The notes beneath the pieces were generated by a model. That model was given only the letters and a program-made list of their open reading frames with translations. It made no database searches and was not told the origin of the DNA. From positions 310,001 through 374,000 of the forward strand of contig SEBV01000010.1 of the NCBI GenBank assembly GCA_004172865.1: 64,000 bases of DNA, read 5' to 3'. The translations under genes and the position numbers were made by a program. Of the stretch, positions 54,408-62,536 are shown piece after piece. Source of the stretch: Gammaproteobacteria bacterium. GTDB lineage: Bacteria > Pseudomonadota > Gammaproteobacteria > Pseudomonadales > Cellvibrionaceae. Positions within the stretch are counted from its first letter, which is position 1, and the number at the start of each line of letters is the position of its first letter.

Positions 54408-55337
54408 ATGAATAAAACGTCAGAGAGCGACATTAGAGTTGGAATATCCGGTTGGAGATATGTTCCCTGGCGCGGTAGTTTTTACCCCAAAGGACTAGTG
54501 CAAAAAAAGGAGCTTCATTTCGCTTCACGAACTGTGAATTCAATTGAAATCAACGGCTCCTTTTACGCACTCCAAACTCCCGAGCGATACAAAAACTGGT
54601 ATGAGGACGCACCTGATAATTTTATTTTTAGTGTAAAAGCGCCGCGGGATATTACTCACTTTAAGCGCTTACGCGACGTAGAAGAACCTATCGCAAATTT
54701 TTTTGAATCAGGCGTGTTGGAACTCAGGGAAAAGTTAGGGCCAATTCTGTGGCAATTTCCACCGACATTTAAATTTGATAAAGATTTATTCGCAACATTT
54801 TTGAAGCTTCTACCCACCAACACTCATGCAGTAACTGGATTAAATAAACACGAAAAAGAAAGCCTACCTAAAAAGCCGTTACGTCATGCAGTCGAAATTC
54901 GCAATGAGAGTTTTAGGACTGAAGAATTTGTCACTCTGCTACGAGACCATAAAGTTGCTCTCGTGATTGCAGACACAGCAGATCGTTGGCCTCAAATTGA
55001 GGAAATCACTAGTGATTTTGTCTACATGCGACTACATGGCGATAAAGAACTTTATCAAAGCGGTTACTCAGATGACGCTTTGGATCGCTGGTACAAGAGA
55101 ATGAAATTGTGGAGCGCAGGAAAACAACCGGCTGATGCAAAATTAATTACATCGCACTCAGAAAACTCTCATAAGCCCAGAGATGTTTATTGTTACTTTG
55201 ATAATACCGATAAACTTTGGGCGCCTTTCAATGCTCGCAAAATATTGGAAAAATTTAATCTGGCGGACTCGCTGGAAGAAGAACCGGGAAAATTGCGGGA
55301 CAATGCCGATGATACGCAAAATCAGCTAAAATTTTAG
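54408..55337 (+). CDS. DUF72 family protein
   Basis: 309-aa TIM-barrel protein of the DUF72 (YecE) family. RVGISGWRYVPWRGSFYPKG, SRTVNSIEINGSFYALQTPE, FSVKAPRDITHFKRL, GPILWQFPPTF, AVEIRNESF, VYMRLHGDKELY and YCYFDNTDKLWAPFNA cover the family signature. ATG chosen over a TTG five codons earlier; neither has a strong ribosome site. Function in the cell is not established. Confidence 0.9.
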   Translation: MNKTSESDIRVGISGWRYVPWRGSFYPKGLVQKKELHFASRTVNSIEINGSFYALQTPERYKNWYEDAPDNFIFSVKAPRDITHFKRLRDVEEPIANFFESGVLELREKLGPILWQFPPTFKFDKDLFATFLKLLPTNTHAVTGLNKHEKESLPKKPLRHAVEIRNESFRTEEFVTLLRDHKVALVIADTADRWPQIEEITSDFVYMRLHGDKELYQSGYSDDALDRWYKRMKLWSAGKQPADAKLITSHSENSHKPRDVYCYFDNTDKLWAPFNARKILEKFNLADSLEEEPGKLRDNADDTQNQLKF

Positions 55338-55457
55338 GGTTAAACAGCGTACATATATTGATGCGCAATTAGTACAAGCTATTAATCATAAGTACGTTTA
55401 ATCCACTTAGCTCCGTTCAAGTTTAATTCTCTGCAAAAACAAATAATCGAGACAACA

Positions 55458-56402
55458 ATGGTTCTCTACTTAATCAAAGAAACCTTTAAAAACTGGAGTG
55501 ACGATAAAGCTTCGAGATTAGCCGCCGCCCTAGCCTACTACACTGTTTTCTCCTTACCGCCCCTACTCATTATTGTGATCGCTATTGCCGGAACTTTTTT
55601 AGGCGAAGAAGCCGCTAGAGGCGAGGTAGTTATGCAACTACAAAGTCTTATAGGCGTTGAGGGCGCCAAAGCAATTGAGGCGGTTATTTCGGGCGCGTCC
55701 AATTCCGGTGCGGTATCAAGTTTATCTGCATCCTTTATTAGCGTTATTATTTTACTTTTTGGCGCTACTGCGGTCGTCGCCCAGCTACAAGATGCATTGA
55801 ACACAATTTGGGGCGTGGTGCCAAAACCCGGAAATATGATCAAGGTATTTATTTTTCAACGATTGTTATCGTTCGGAATGATTCTGGGCGTCGTCTTTAT
55901 GCTATTAGTATCGCTTATTATGAGCGCTGCATTAGGGATTCTTAGTAAATATCTCGGTGGCTTATTTCCAGGGTTGGAAGTTATTTGGGCATTGATAGAT
56001 TTTACGATTTCACTCAGTGTAATTTCTGCGCTTTTTGCATTAATGTTTAAATATCTTCCAGACGTCAAAATTAAATGGAGCGATGTTTTAATAGGCGCTG
56101 TCATAACCGCCTTTTTGTTTAACATAGGTAAATATTTAATTGGTTTATATCTAGCAAAAAGTGCATTCAATTCTACTTATGGTGCAGCAGGTTCATTGGT
56201 TGTGTTACTGGCTTGGATTTATTATTCAGCGCAGATTTTATTTGTTGGTGCCGAATTCACACAAGTTTTTGCTCGTCGAAATGGTAAGCACATAGAACCA
56301 AAAGCTTATGCAGAATATGCGGTTGAGGAAGCTGTACCGGAAGATGATATCTCTGCACCTACAAATCCTTCTGTAAATACAGATAAAGAAGACAAGAAAT
56401 AA
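55458..56402 (+). CDS. YihY/BrkB family membrane protein
   Basis: 314-aa inner-membrane protein with about six helices. LAAALAYYTVFSLPPLLIIVIA near residue 25, the GAVSSLSASFIS region, KYLPDVKIKWSDVLIGAVITAFLF and STYGAAGSLVVLLAWIYYSAQI are family hallmarks. An acidic, Pro-rich cytosolic tail of about 45 residues ends it. Despite the old name ribonuclease BN, the family's role is unknown, possibly transport. Confidence 0.92.
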   Translation: MVLYLIKETFKNWSDDKASRLAAALAYYTVFSLPPLLIIVIAIAGTFLGEEAARGEVVMQLQSLIGVEGAKAIEAVISGASNSGAVSSLSASFISVIILLFGATAVVAQLQDALNTIWGVVPKPGNMIKVFIFQRLLSFGMILGVVFMLLVSLIMSAALGILSKYLGGLFPGLEVIWALIDFTISLSVISALFALMFKYLPDVKIKWSDVLIGAVITAFLFNIGKYLIGLYLAKSAFNSTYGAAGSLVVLLAWIYYSAQILFVGAEFTQVFARRNGKHIEPKAYAEYAVEEAVPEDDISAPTNPSVNTDKEDKK

Positions 56403-56440
56403 AAATTGCTATCTAATCCATTAAGAGCAGACGTTAGGCA

Positions 56441-56638
56441 TCAATGATTACCTGCGCCATTTAGTTCAAGATCTTTCTCACGCAGAATTTTCTGGTAAAT
56501 TTCCTCTCTATGCACAGGCACACTTTTAGGCGCGTTGATCCCAATGCGTACTTGATTTCCATTAACACCAAGGACGGTGACGGTCACTTCATCACCAACC
56601 ATTAAAGTTTCACCAATACGTCGCGTTAAAATTAACAT
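56441..56638 (-). CDS. csrA: carbon storage regulator CsrA/RsmA
   Basis: RNA-binding post-transcriptional regulator, 65 aa. [20 protein letters not shown] gives strand 1 with the RNA-contacting residues; [20 protein letters not shown] contains the Arg-44 site. Binds GGA in mRNA leaders to block or stabilise translation. A GGA-rich sponge RNA candidate lies at about 12 kb in this window. The position away from alaS suggests that it may be one of several csrA copies. Confidence 0.96.
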   Translation of the reverse strand: MLILTRRIGETLMVGDEVTVTVLGVNGNQVRIGINAPKSVPVHREEIYQKILREKDLELNGAGNH

Positions 56639-56782
56639 ACCTTTTTATCCTCTCCATTTTAAAAACTTTCATTTGAAAACTATAAAAACTTATAGTCGTT
56701 ACTTCTTTCTTAAATATCATGTGTAATTTTTTAACTTCAAGTTACACCGCTGAATAATTATCAAAACCTAAAAATTTCCTTT

Positions 56783-56977
56783 TTATTCATCGAATGGTTC
56801 CTGCTGATCAATAGGTTCCAACGGATGCATCTGGGTGACGGGTGGGATATATCCATCTATTTCCGTTTCTGCCAAATCGCAGGCGAGCTTCCAATGACGT
56901 GTCGCCTCACCCTCTGGCTTTCCTTCAGATTCCCAAATTTGATAAGCCAATTCACGAACTTTATTTGAATTAACCAT
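56783..56977 (-). CDS. DUF2934 protein
   Basis: 64-aa protein with KVRELAYQIWESEGKPEGEA, nearly identical in the first 20 residues to the DUF2934 protein at 54131. The ATG used has GAGGA seven bases upstream; an upstream extension of 26 codons is not supported. The tail is acidic and Pro-rich rather than His-rich. Function unknown. Confidence 0.85.
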   Translation of the reverse strand: MVNSNKVRELAYQIWESEGKPEGEATRHWKLACDLAETEIDGYIPPVTQMHPLEPIDQQEPFDE

Positions 56978-57217
56978 AACAATATCCTCGCAAATTTTCC
57001 CTAACACCCATCTAAACTTTAAACATATACCTATGTATGTAAGATAATTTAACAAATTAAACTAAAAAAAAGCGTTCGGTAACGTACCGAGATGGGGATA
57101 GCGATAATTCAACCTTAATTCATAGTAACTCGAAGATGCGAAAGGTTGAGTTAAATGACAAATATATTGATTGGAAGATTTAAAAATGTAAATTCGCTAA
57201 CCAATGAGGAAACTATT

Positions 57218-57613
57218 ATGGATCTACCAAATACTAATGAGCGCGTTGCCCTGAATACGTCGGAGCGTGTTAACAATGACATTCAAATGTATACCCAAAA
57301 TTCAATTTATTTTTATCGTAGAAATCCCCACCTCATAGAGCAACGTCTGGAAGAATTGGATAAGGAATGGGATATAGAGCGCGTGCTGGAAACCAATGCA
57401 TCATCGTTAATTGTTGCCAGCAGCGCATTGGGATTAGTAGCCAATCGAAAGTTTTTTGTAATTCCTTTTATTGTAGGCACATTTTTGTTACAACATGCAC
57501 TACAAGGTTGGTGCCCTCCGCTTCCAATTTTACGCAGACTGGGCTACAGAACAACAAGTGAAATTGAGGAAGAACGTGCAGCTTTACAGAACATTACTAA
57601 AGGTATGCGTTGA
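57218..57613 (+). CDS. YgaP-like transmembrane-domain protein (DUF2892 type)
   Basis: 131-aa protein: a helical, polar N-terminal part, then two hydrophobic stretches and the end GWCPPLPILRRLGYRTT, recalling the Gly-x-Cys-Pro motif of YgaP/DUF2892 membrane domains. ATG has GAGGA seven bases before it; a frame 21 codons longer is not supported. It lacks the rhodanese domain of YgaP. Function unknown. Confidence 0.7.
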   Translation: MDLPNTNERVALNTSERVNNDIQMYTQNSIYFYRRNPHLIEQRLEELDKEWDIERVLETNASSLIVASSALGLVANRKFFVIPFIVGTFLLQHALQGWCPPLPILRRLGYRTTSEIEEERAALQNITKGMR

Positions 57614-57626
57614 AGTATTTTTTCAA

Positions 57627-57662
57627 CAATAAAAACGCGCAATAAATTGCGCGTTTTTATTG
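57627..57662. terminator. strong bidirectional terminator
   Basis: 17-base inverted repeat (CAATAAAAACGCGCAAT and complement) separated by two bases, with A5/T5 inside the arms. It lies between convergent genes. Confidence 0.92.
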
Positions 57663-57707
57663 AAAAATTAATACAGCAATTAAACTATCTAGAAATCTAA
57701 TTCAGAA

Positions 57708-58490
57708 TTATCCTAATATCCGAGTGTGTAAAACACTTCCTTCACTAAACATTATTGACTCGCCGTGTTGATAAACTTTCCATGATTCATTAGTTGTTAA
57801 AGGTTTGGTTGCAACTACAATCATCTTGTCTTGTTGAGTATTATGTTTACTTAAATCCAGCGACACATTTTTATCCACTAATGTAACGGTAGTAAATGGA
57901 TATTGGCGTTCAACATAAGCAAGTGTCGTAGAGCAGTAGGTATAAAGTAATTCGCCATCTGAGAAAATAATATTGAAAATACCGAAACTTTCTATTTCAC
58001 GAGCAAACACATCCAAAGCGTGAAATAATTCTGCACTTTCAGGTTCGCGTGTTCCAAACTCTTGTTCCAAGCGTTGCAACAACAAACAAAATGCGAGTTC
58101 GCTGTCAGTATCACCTTCAGATTGATAAAGTCCTTTTAATTCAGGTGCGAAATTTTTCAAATCACCATTGTGGCAAAACAACCAAGTTTTACCCCAAAGC
58201 TCGCGTTTAAACGGGTGGCAATTTGCGATTTTTACATCGCCTACTGTTGCCTTACGAATATGCGCAATAATAGTTTTGGATTTAATACCAGCACCGTGAA
58301 TTTCGTCCGCTAACGCAGAGTTGGCTGCAGGTTGATGATCCAAAAAAACGTCGAAGCTATTATTGCGAAAAAACGCGATGCCCCAACCATCTTTATGTTC
58401 ATCCGTTAAACCGCCTCGCGCACGAAAGCCTTCAAAGCTGAAGTTGATATTTGCAGGCTCTTTACAACTCATACCCAATAATTGGCACAT
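57708..58490 (-). CDS. class II glutamine amidotransferase (YafJ-like)
   Basis: 260-aa enzyme of the Ntn-hydrolase fold. The nucleophile is Cys2 (MCQLLGMSCKEP). FEGFRARGGLTDEHKDGWGIAFF, IIAHIRKATVGDVKIANCHPF and WLFCHNGDLKNF form the glutamine site; SEGDTDSELAFCLLLQRL is typical of YafJ. No synthase domain follows, so the ammonia acceptor is unknown. Divides from the next gene by 20 bp and is probably co-transcribed with it. Confidence 0.92.
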   Translation of the reverse strand: MCQLLGMSCKEPANINFSFEGFRARGGLTDEHKDGWGIAFFRNNSFDVFLDHQPAANSALADEIHGAGIKSKTIIAHIRKATVGDVKIANCHPFKRELWGKTWLFCHNGDLKNFAPELKGLYQSEGDTDSELAFCLLLQRLEQEFGTREPESAELFHALDVFAREIESFGIFNIIFSDGELLYTYCSTTLAYVERQYPFTTVTLVDKNVSLDLSKHNTQQDKMIVVATKPLTTNESWKVYQHGESIMFSEGSVLHTRILG

Positions 58491-58510
58491 AGCGTGTACT
58501 AATTCTACCT

Positions 58511-59341
58511 TTAAAAGTAATTGATGTATTTTGGTGGCTCAAGGTCGTCTTGACGCTCGTGAGGAATAACTAAATATCCGTCAAAAGCATCACCCACAAT
58601 TTCAATATTTTCTTCACTATCACTAACAATAATTTTGCTTGCGGAATGAAGTTCAACAGGCTGCAAAAAAGCAATATCTGAATTGGCAGCTTGTGGTTTG
58701 GTAATCCATTCAGACACAGGTTGATAAATAAAAAGTACGTCCAACTCCAAACCCAAATTCGCAAGCAAGGTTAAATCAGCCGGTTGAGTTAAACTGATGC
58801 CAATTTTATAACCGCGACTTTTGTAACTACTCAATGCTTTACTAAAGTGCGTCAAGGTGGCGCGATCTAATAACCGAGTGTGCAAAATTACGCGCTCAGG
58901 CTTTAGGCCGCAGTCACTCAAAATACTTTCAAACGTCTTACCGTGATCATCACTAACGCTGACGATATGGCGCGGCTGAACCTGCAGCGACAACACGTGA
59001 TCCTGCCCGTCAAATTGCTGAAGATAATTTAAAGAATGCAAAGTACGAACCAATCTGTCCAAATGGACAATTTGATCAGTGCTATCCAGCGAATTAAATA
59101 TGCTGTCGATATCAAGAATATTTCCGGTGGACGCACGCACCACTAATTCAGCTTCATATCCTAATAATTTTTTGTGATTCGATGCGTTCACTGCATGAAA
59201 ATTACTGCCCAGAATTAAACTACCAAAACGCGCCCAGTAAACATTGTCTGCTTTGTAAAAACCTGTTTTTGGCAGTGCACGCGTACGCGCCTGAGTCTGC
59301 AATTGATCGTTAAAATAATTCATTAACTCGGTGAGCGGCAT
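58511..59341 (-). CDS. degenerate EAL-domain protein
   Basis: 276-aa protein with the outline of a cyclic-di-GMP phosphodiesterase but most catalytic residues lost. GYEAELVVRASTG stands for the EAL motif (Leu replaced by Glu), SLQVQPRHI for the NLSP strand (Asn replaced by Gln), VILHTRLL for the catalytic Glu strand, and no Asp-Asp-Phe-Gly is present. It probably neither cleaves nor needs metal and may act as a binding or interaction domain. It precedes the YafJ-like gene by 20 bp in the same direction. Confidence 0.65.
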   Translation of the reverse strand: MPLTELMNYFNDQLQTQARTRALPKTGFYKADNVYWARFGSLILGSNFHAVNASNHKKLLGYEAELVVRASTGNILDIDSIFNSLDSTDQIVHLDRLVRTLHSLNYLQQFDGQDHVLSLQVQPRHIVSVSDDHGKTFESILSDCGLKPERVILHTRLLDRATLTHFSKALSSYKSRGYKIGISLTQPADLTLLANLGLELDVLFIYQPVSEWITKPQAANSDIAFLQPVELHSASKIIVSDSEENIEIVGDAFDGYLVIPHERQDDLEPPKYINYF

Positions 59342-59651
59342 ATCAAAAATTTCTCAAGATAAACGTAACTTGTTGAATACATAATAGAGACCAGATACCC
59401 GTTTAGAAAAGAATTTAATATTCTCAGCTTATAACCCATGCGAAAAATTAATGTTTAAAGTCTTATAGGTATTGTTAAAAGCCATATTGAAGCCATTTCA
59501 CGCCAACATGAGTATAAGGATATAGAGATATATTCTTTCCAATTGTCTATAGCCACCATTATATTTCGATCTCAATATCAAACTTTGTTCGATCAAAGTC
59601 ATCCCAATAATTGACTTGCCTGGTTTCAGGCACTTCAGCTGGAGAACTTAC
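59342..59651. other. divergent promoter region upstream of the encapsulin locus
   Basis: No gene. The start region of the EAL-like gene lies at one end and that of the rhodanese gene at the other. A short hairpin GCCTG-GTTT-CAGGC (59618-59631) and TTTG-TTCGAT-CAAA (about 59584) lie near the rhodanese gene. No sigma54-type element was found. Confidence 0.45.
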
Positions 59652-60146
59652 ATGAGCGTTGTACAACTAAACACGTCTTCACCTGCACCAAAGGCACCTG
59701 CCGTTTTATCAGAGACACTCGAAGTAGCCAAACAAGAGGCTCAAGCTGAGGGTTTGAAATATGCAGGTAAGGTTTCACCAGACGATGCATGGCGGTTATT
59801 CATTAACGGCGAAGCTCATCTTGTCGATGTGCGCGCAGCAGAGGAGCGCAAGTTTGTTGGTCACGTACCCAATACCTTCCATGTCGCCTGGCAAACCGGC
59901 CCTGCGCTGATCAAAAACCCGCGCTTTTTACGTGAGCTTGAAAATAAGCTGTCCAAAGACGCAGTTATTTTGTTGCTGTGCCGCAGCGGGAAACGTTCTG
60001 CGGCGGCTGCCGAAGCGGCTACGGCAGCTGGTTTCAAAAATGTGTTTAATGTTCGTGAAGGTTTCGAGGGTGATCTTGATCAAAACCAACAACGCGGTGG
60101 TAGCGGCGGTTGGCGTCAACGCGGTTTGCCGTGGGTGCAAGATTAA
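59652..60146 (+). CDS. rhodanese-domain sulfurtransferase
   Basis: 164-aa cytosolic single-domain rhodanese. Active-site loop CRSGKRS with the sulfur-carrying Cys and the Arg; HLVDVRAAEERKFVGHVP precedes it and the chain ends GGWRQRGLPWVQD. ATG seven bases after GGAG; a frame 12 codons longer lacks a site. First gene of the encapsulin locus, where rhodaneses are regular companions of the encapsulated cysteine desulfurase. It may accept persulfide sulfur leaving the compartment, which is inference. Confidence 0.9.
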   Translation: MSVVQLNTSSPAPKAPAVLSETLEVAKQEAQAEGLKYAGKVSPDDAWRLFINGEAHLVDVRAAEERKFVGHVPNTFHVAWQTGPALIKNPRFLRELENKLSKDAVILLLCRSGKRSAAAAEAATAAGFKNVFNVREGFEGDLDQNQQRGGSGGWRQRGLPWVQD

Positions 60147-60202
60147 ACGCTTTCGTAAAAATTGATCACTACCCTATTGAAACCTATTAATGGTTAATAA
60201 AA

Positions 60203-61165
60203 ATGACAAATAAAGTGAATAGAGAGTCAGGTTTTTCGCTAGTTGCCTCGACTCATTGGGAATTGGATAAAATCGTTAATGAGCTTCGCGCTGCGCGTAA
60301 TGAATGGCGTTCGGCACGAGGACGTTTACGAGAAGCGGGATTGAGAGAATTGCCATCGCGCGATGCCTTACAACAAATTGTGAGCGACCTGTGCGGTGCG
60401 CTTTTCCCTATGCGTTTGGGCCCACAAGACCTACGTGAAGAGAGCGAAGATTATTATGTGGGCCATACGCTTGATGCAGCATTAAATCAATTGTTGGTTC
60501 AGGTGCAACTGGAACTGACTTACGCCGCCAGGCAGCAACATGAAAATGCCGAAGACCAAGAGCTAAAAAATCAGTCGAACAATATCGTGCGCCTATTTGC
60601 CAGCGCCCTTCCCCGTTTGCGTACCATTCTGGATGTTGATGTTCAAACCGCTTTCCTGGGTGATCCTGCCGCACGCAGTGTTGACGAAGTTTTGCTTTGC
60701 TATCCCGGTATTCACGCCATTATTTATCATCGCCTCGCTCACACACTCTACGAGCTTGGAGTTCCTTTACTCGCCAGAATAGTGGCTGAGCTTGCGCATT
60801 CAAGTACTGGTATTGATATTCACCCCGGCGCACAAATTGGTAGTGGCTTTTTTATCGACCATGGCACTGGTGTTGTGATCGGAGAAACTGCGGTCATCGG
60901 TGAACGCGTTCGTGTTTACCAAGCCGTTACGCTTGGAGCAAAAACATTTCCTACTGACGATACCGGCGCGTTGCAAAAAGGTCTGCCGAGACATCCAATC
61001 GTTGAAGATGATGTGGTGATTTATGCGGGTGCGACAGTTTTAGGTCGCATTACTATAGGAAAAGGCTCGACTATTGGAGGAAATGTCTGGTTAACCCGAA
61101 GCGTTCCGCCCGGAAGCAGCATCACCCAAGCCACATCTCGTAACTTAGCAGAGGCACCCGTATGA
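60203..61165 (+). CDS. serine O-acetyltransferase (EpsC-type)
   Basis: 320-aa enzyme making O-acetylserine from serine and acetyl-CoA, the precursor of cysteine. A long helical N-terminal region ends in PGIHAIIYHRLAHTLYELGVPLL; the left-handed hexapeptide helix follows with GIDIHPGAQIGSGFFIDHGTG, VVIGETAVIGERVRVYQAVTLGA, and GATVLGRITIGKGSTIGGNVWLT. Catalytic His and Asp are in IDIHPG and IDHGTG. In encapsulin loci it is thought to raise the cysteine supply for the desulfurase cargo. Its stop overlaps the start of the regulator gene (ATGA). Confidence 0.93.
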   Translation: MTNKVNRESGFSLVASTHWELDKIVNELRAARNEWRSARGRLREAGLRELPSRDALQQIVSDLCGALFPMRLGPQDLREESEDYYVGHTLDAALNQLLVQVQLELTYAARQQHENAEDQELKNQSNNIVRLFASALPRLRTILDVDVQTAFLGDPAARSVDEVLLCYPGIHAIIYHRLAHTLYELGVPLLARIVAELAHSSTGIDIHPGAQIGSGFFIDHGTGVVIGETAVIGERVRVYQAVTLGAKTFPTDDTGALQKGLPRHPIVEDDVVIYAGATVLGRITIGKGSTIGGNVWLTRSVPPGSSITQATSRNLAEAPV

Positions 61166-61407
61166 GCCTTAGTATTCATTTTGGAAAAATTGTTAAACAC
61201 ATTCGTGAAGAGCGCGGCCTATCACAGGAAGTTCTCGCAGATCGCGCTGATTTAAATCGCAGTTATGTTGGTGAAGTAGAACGCGGTACGGCCATGCCAT
61301 CTTTAGGGACAGTAACAAAAATCGCCAAAGCATTGAATTTATCCGCATCAACCTTATTGGCTCGTTACGAAGCCTATGAACAAGCCCATCTTGAAAAAGC
61401 CGGTTAG
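61162..61407 (+). CDS. XRE-family HTH regulator
   Basis: 81-aa single-domain DNA-binding protein. The HTH is LSQEVLADRADLNRSYVGEVERG with the usual MPSLGTVTKIAKALNL continuation. Translationally coupled to the acetyltransferase gene. It sits directly in front of the encapsulin gene, and the spacer between them holds repeats suited to an operator, so control of the encapsulin and desulfurase genes is likely. Whether it represses or activates is not visible. Confidence 0.9.
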   Translation: MSLSIHFGKIVKHIREERGLSQEVLADRADLNRSYVGEVERGTAMPSLGTVTKIAKALNLSASTLLARYEAYEQAHLEKAG

Positions 61408-61443
61408 AAAATAACCGGTTGACGGCTATAGACGGTTGTCATT

Positions 61444-61488
61444 ATCTTAGAACAATGTGATCTTAGCTTAGTATATTTTCTTCTAAGC
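61444..61488 (+). promoter_or_regulatory. repeats upstream of the encapsulin gene, candidate operator
   Basis: Two direct ATCTTAG copies 16 bases apart (61444 and 61460) merge into a perfect inverted repeat GCTTAG-N11-CTAAGC (61466-61488). The repeat encloses TATATT, a possible -10 box. This fits autoregulation or control of the shell gene by the XRE protein. A hairpin across the XRE stop codon (61400-61418) has no T-run. Confidence 0.5.
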
Positions 61489-61559
61489 AAAATTCGTTTT
61501 TCCCTCAACAATCACTGTTCACATTCAAACAATTAACTCACTTTTATAGGAGCTTCGGC

Positions 61560-62492
61560 ATGGCGACCGAAAATGAAGTGCAATTAGCACTTGGCGATAA
61601 TGCAGCGCGTCAGTTAGCTAACGCGACCAAAACAACTCCACAGCTTTCAACAATTTCTCCACGCTGGCTAGTGCATTTATTGCAATGGACTCCGGTAGAA
61701 GCAGGTATTTTCCGTTTAAACCGTGTAAAAAACCCACGCCAAGTTACAGTGACTTGTTCGCAACGTGATGAATCGGAAATCAAACCAACATTTGTTGATT
61801 ACGATGAAAAACCACGTGAATATTTCTTAAACGCAGTGACCAGCGTAGTAGACGTTCACACTCGCGTATCTGATTTGTACAACAGTCCGCACGACCAAAT
61901 TAAAGAACAATTACGCTTAACGATTGAGACGATTAAAGAACGTCAGGAAAGCGAATTAATCAACAATGCTGAGTATGGCTTATTGGCAAGTGTTGATGAA
62001 ACGCAACGCATTTCAACTTTGACAGGCGCGCCAACACCAGACGATTTGGACGAATTATTAGTTCGCGTTTGGAAAGAGCCGGGTTTCTTTTTAGCACATC
62101 CTTTAGCGATTGCCGCTTTTGGCCGTGAGTGTACGCGTCGCGGTGTACCACCACCCACCGTTAGCCTGTTCGGCTCACAATTTATTACCTGGCGCGGTGT
62201 TCCATTAATTCCGTCGGACAAACTACCGATTGATGAAAATGGTAAAACCAAAATTTTATTGTTGCGCGTAGGTGAAAAGCGTCAAGGCGTGATTGGTTTG
62301 TACCAACCAGGTTTGTCTGGTCAACAAAGCCCAGGATTATCAGTGCGTTTTATGGGAATTGGTCGCAACGCTATCGCCTCCTATTTAATTTCGCTTTACT
62401 GTTCACTCGCAGTATTGACCGAAGATGCATTGGCTGTGTTGGAAGATGTAGACATTAGCAAGTATCACGATTATCCAGATACTTACAAATAA
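61560..62492 (+). CDS. family 2A encapsulin shell protein (SrpI-like)
   Basis: 310-aa protomer of a hollow protein compartment with the HK97 phage capsid fold. The family shows in ISPRWLVHLLQWTPVEAGIFRLNRV, DYDEKPREYFLNAVTSVVDVHTRVSDLYN, DDLDELLVRVWKEPGFFLAHP and WRGVPLIPSDKLP. No cyclic-nucleotide domain is present, which separates family 2A from 2B. The adjacent cysteine desulfurase with a long N-terminal extension is the cargo expected for 2A systems, which store sulfur. AGGAG lies seven bases before the ATG. Confidence 0.93.
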   Translation: MATENEVQLALGDNAARQLANATKTTPQLSTISPRWLVHLLQWTPVEAGIFRLNRVKNPRQVTVTCSQRDESEIKPTFVDYDEKPREYFLNAVTSVVDVHTRVSDLYNSPHDQIKEQLRLTIETIKERQESELINNAEYGLLASVDETQRISTLTGAPTPDDLDELLVRVWKEPGFFLAHPLAIAAFGRECTRRGVPPPTVSLFGSQFITWRGVPLIPSDKLPIDENGKTKILLLRVGEKRQGVIGLYQPGLSGQQSPGLSVRFMGIGRNAIASYLISLYCSLAVLTEDALAVLEDVDISKYHDYPDTYK

Positions 62493-62536
62493 ACATCTAC
62501 ACATAAATACCTAGCAATAAATAATCGAGTACTGAT

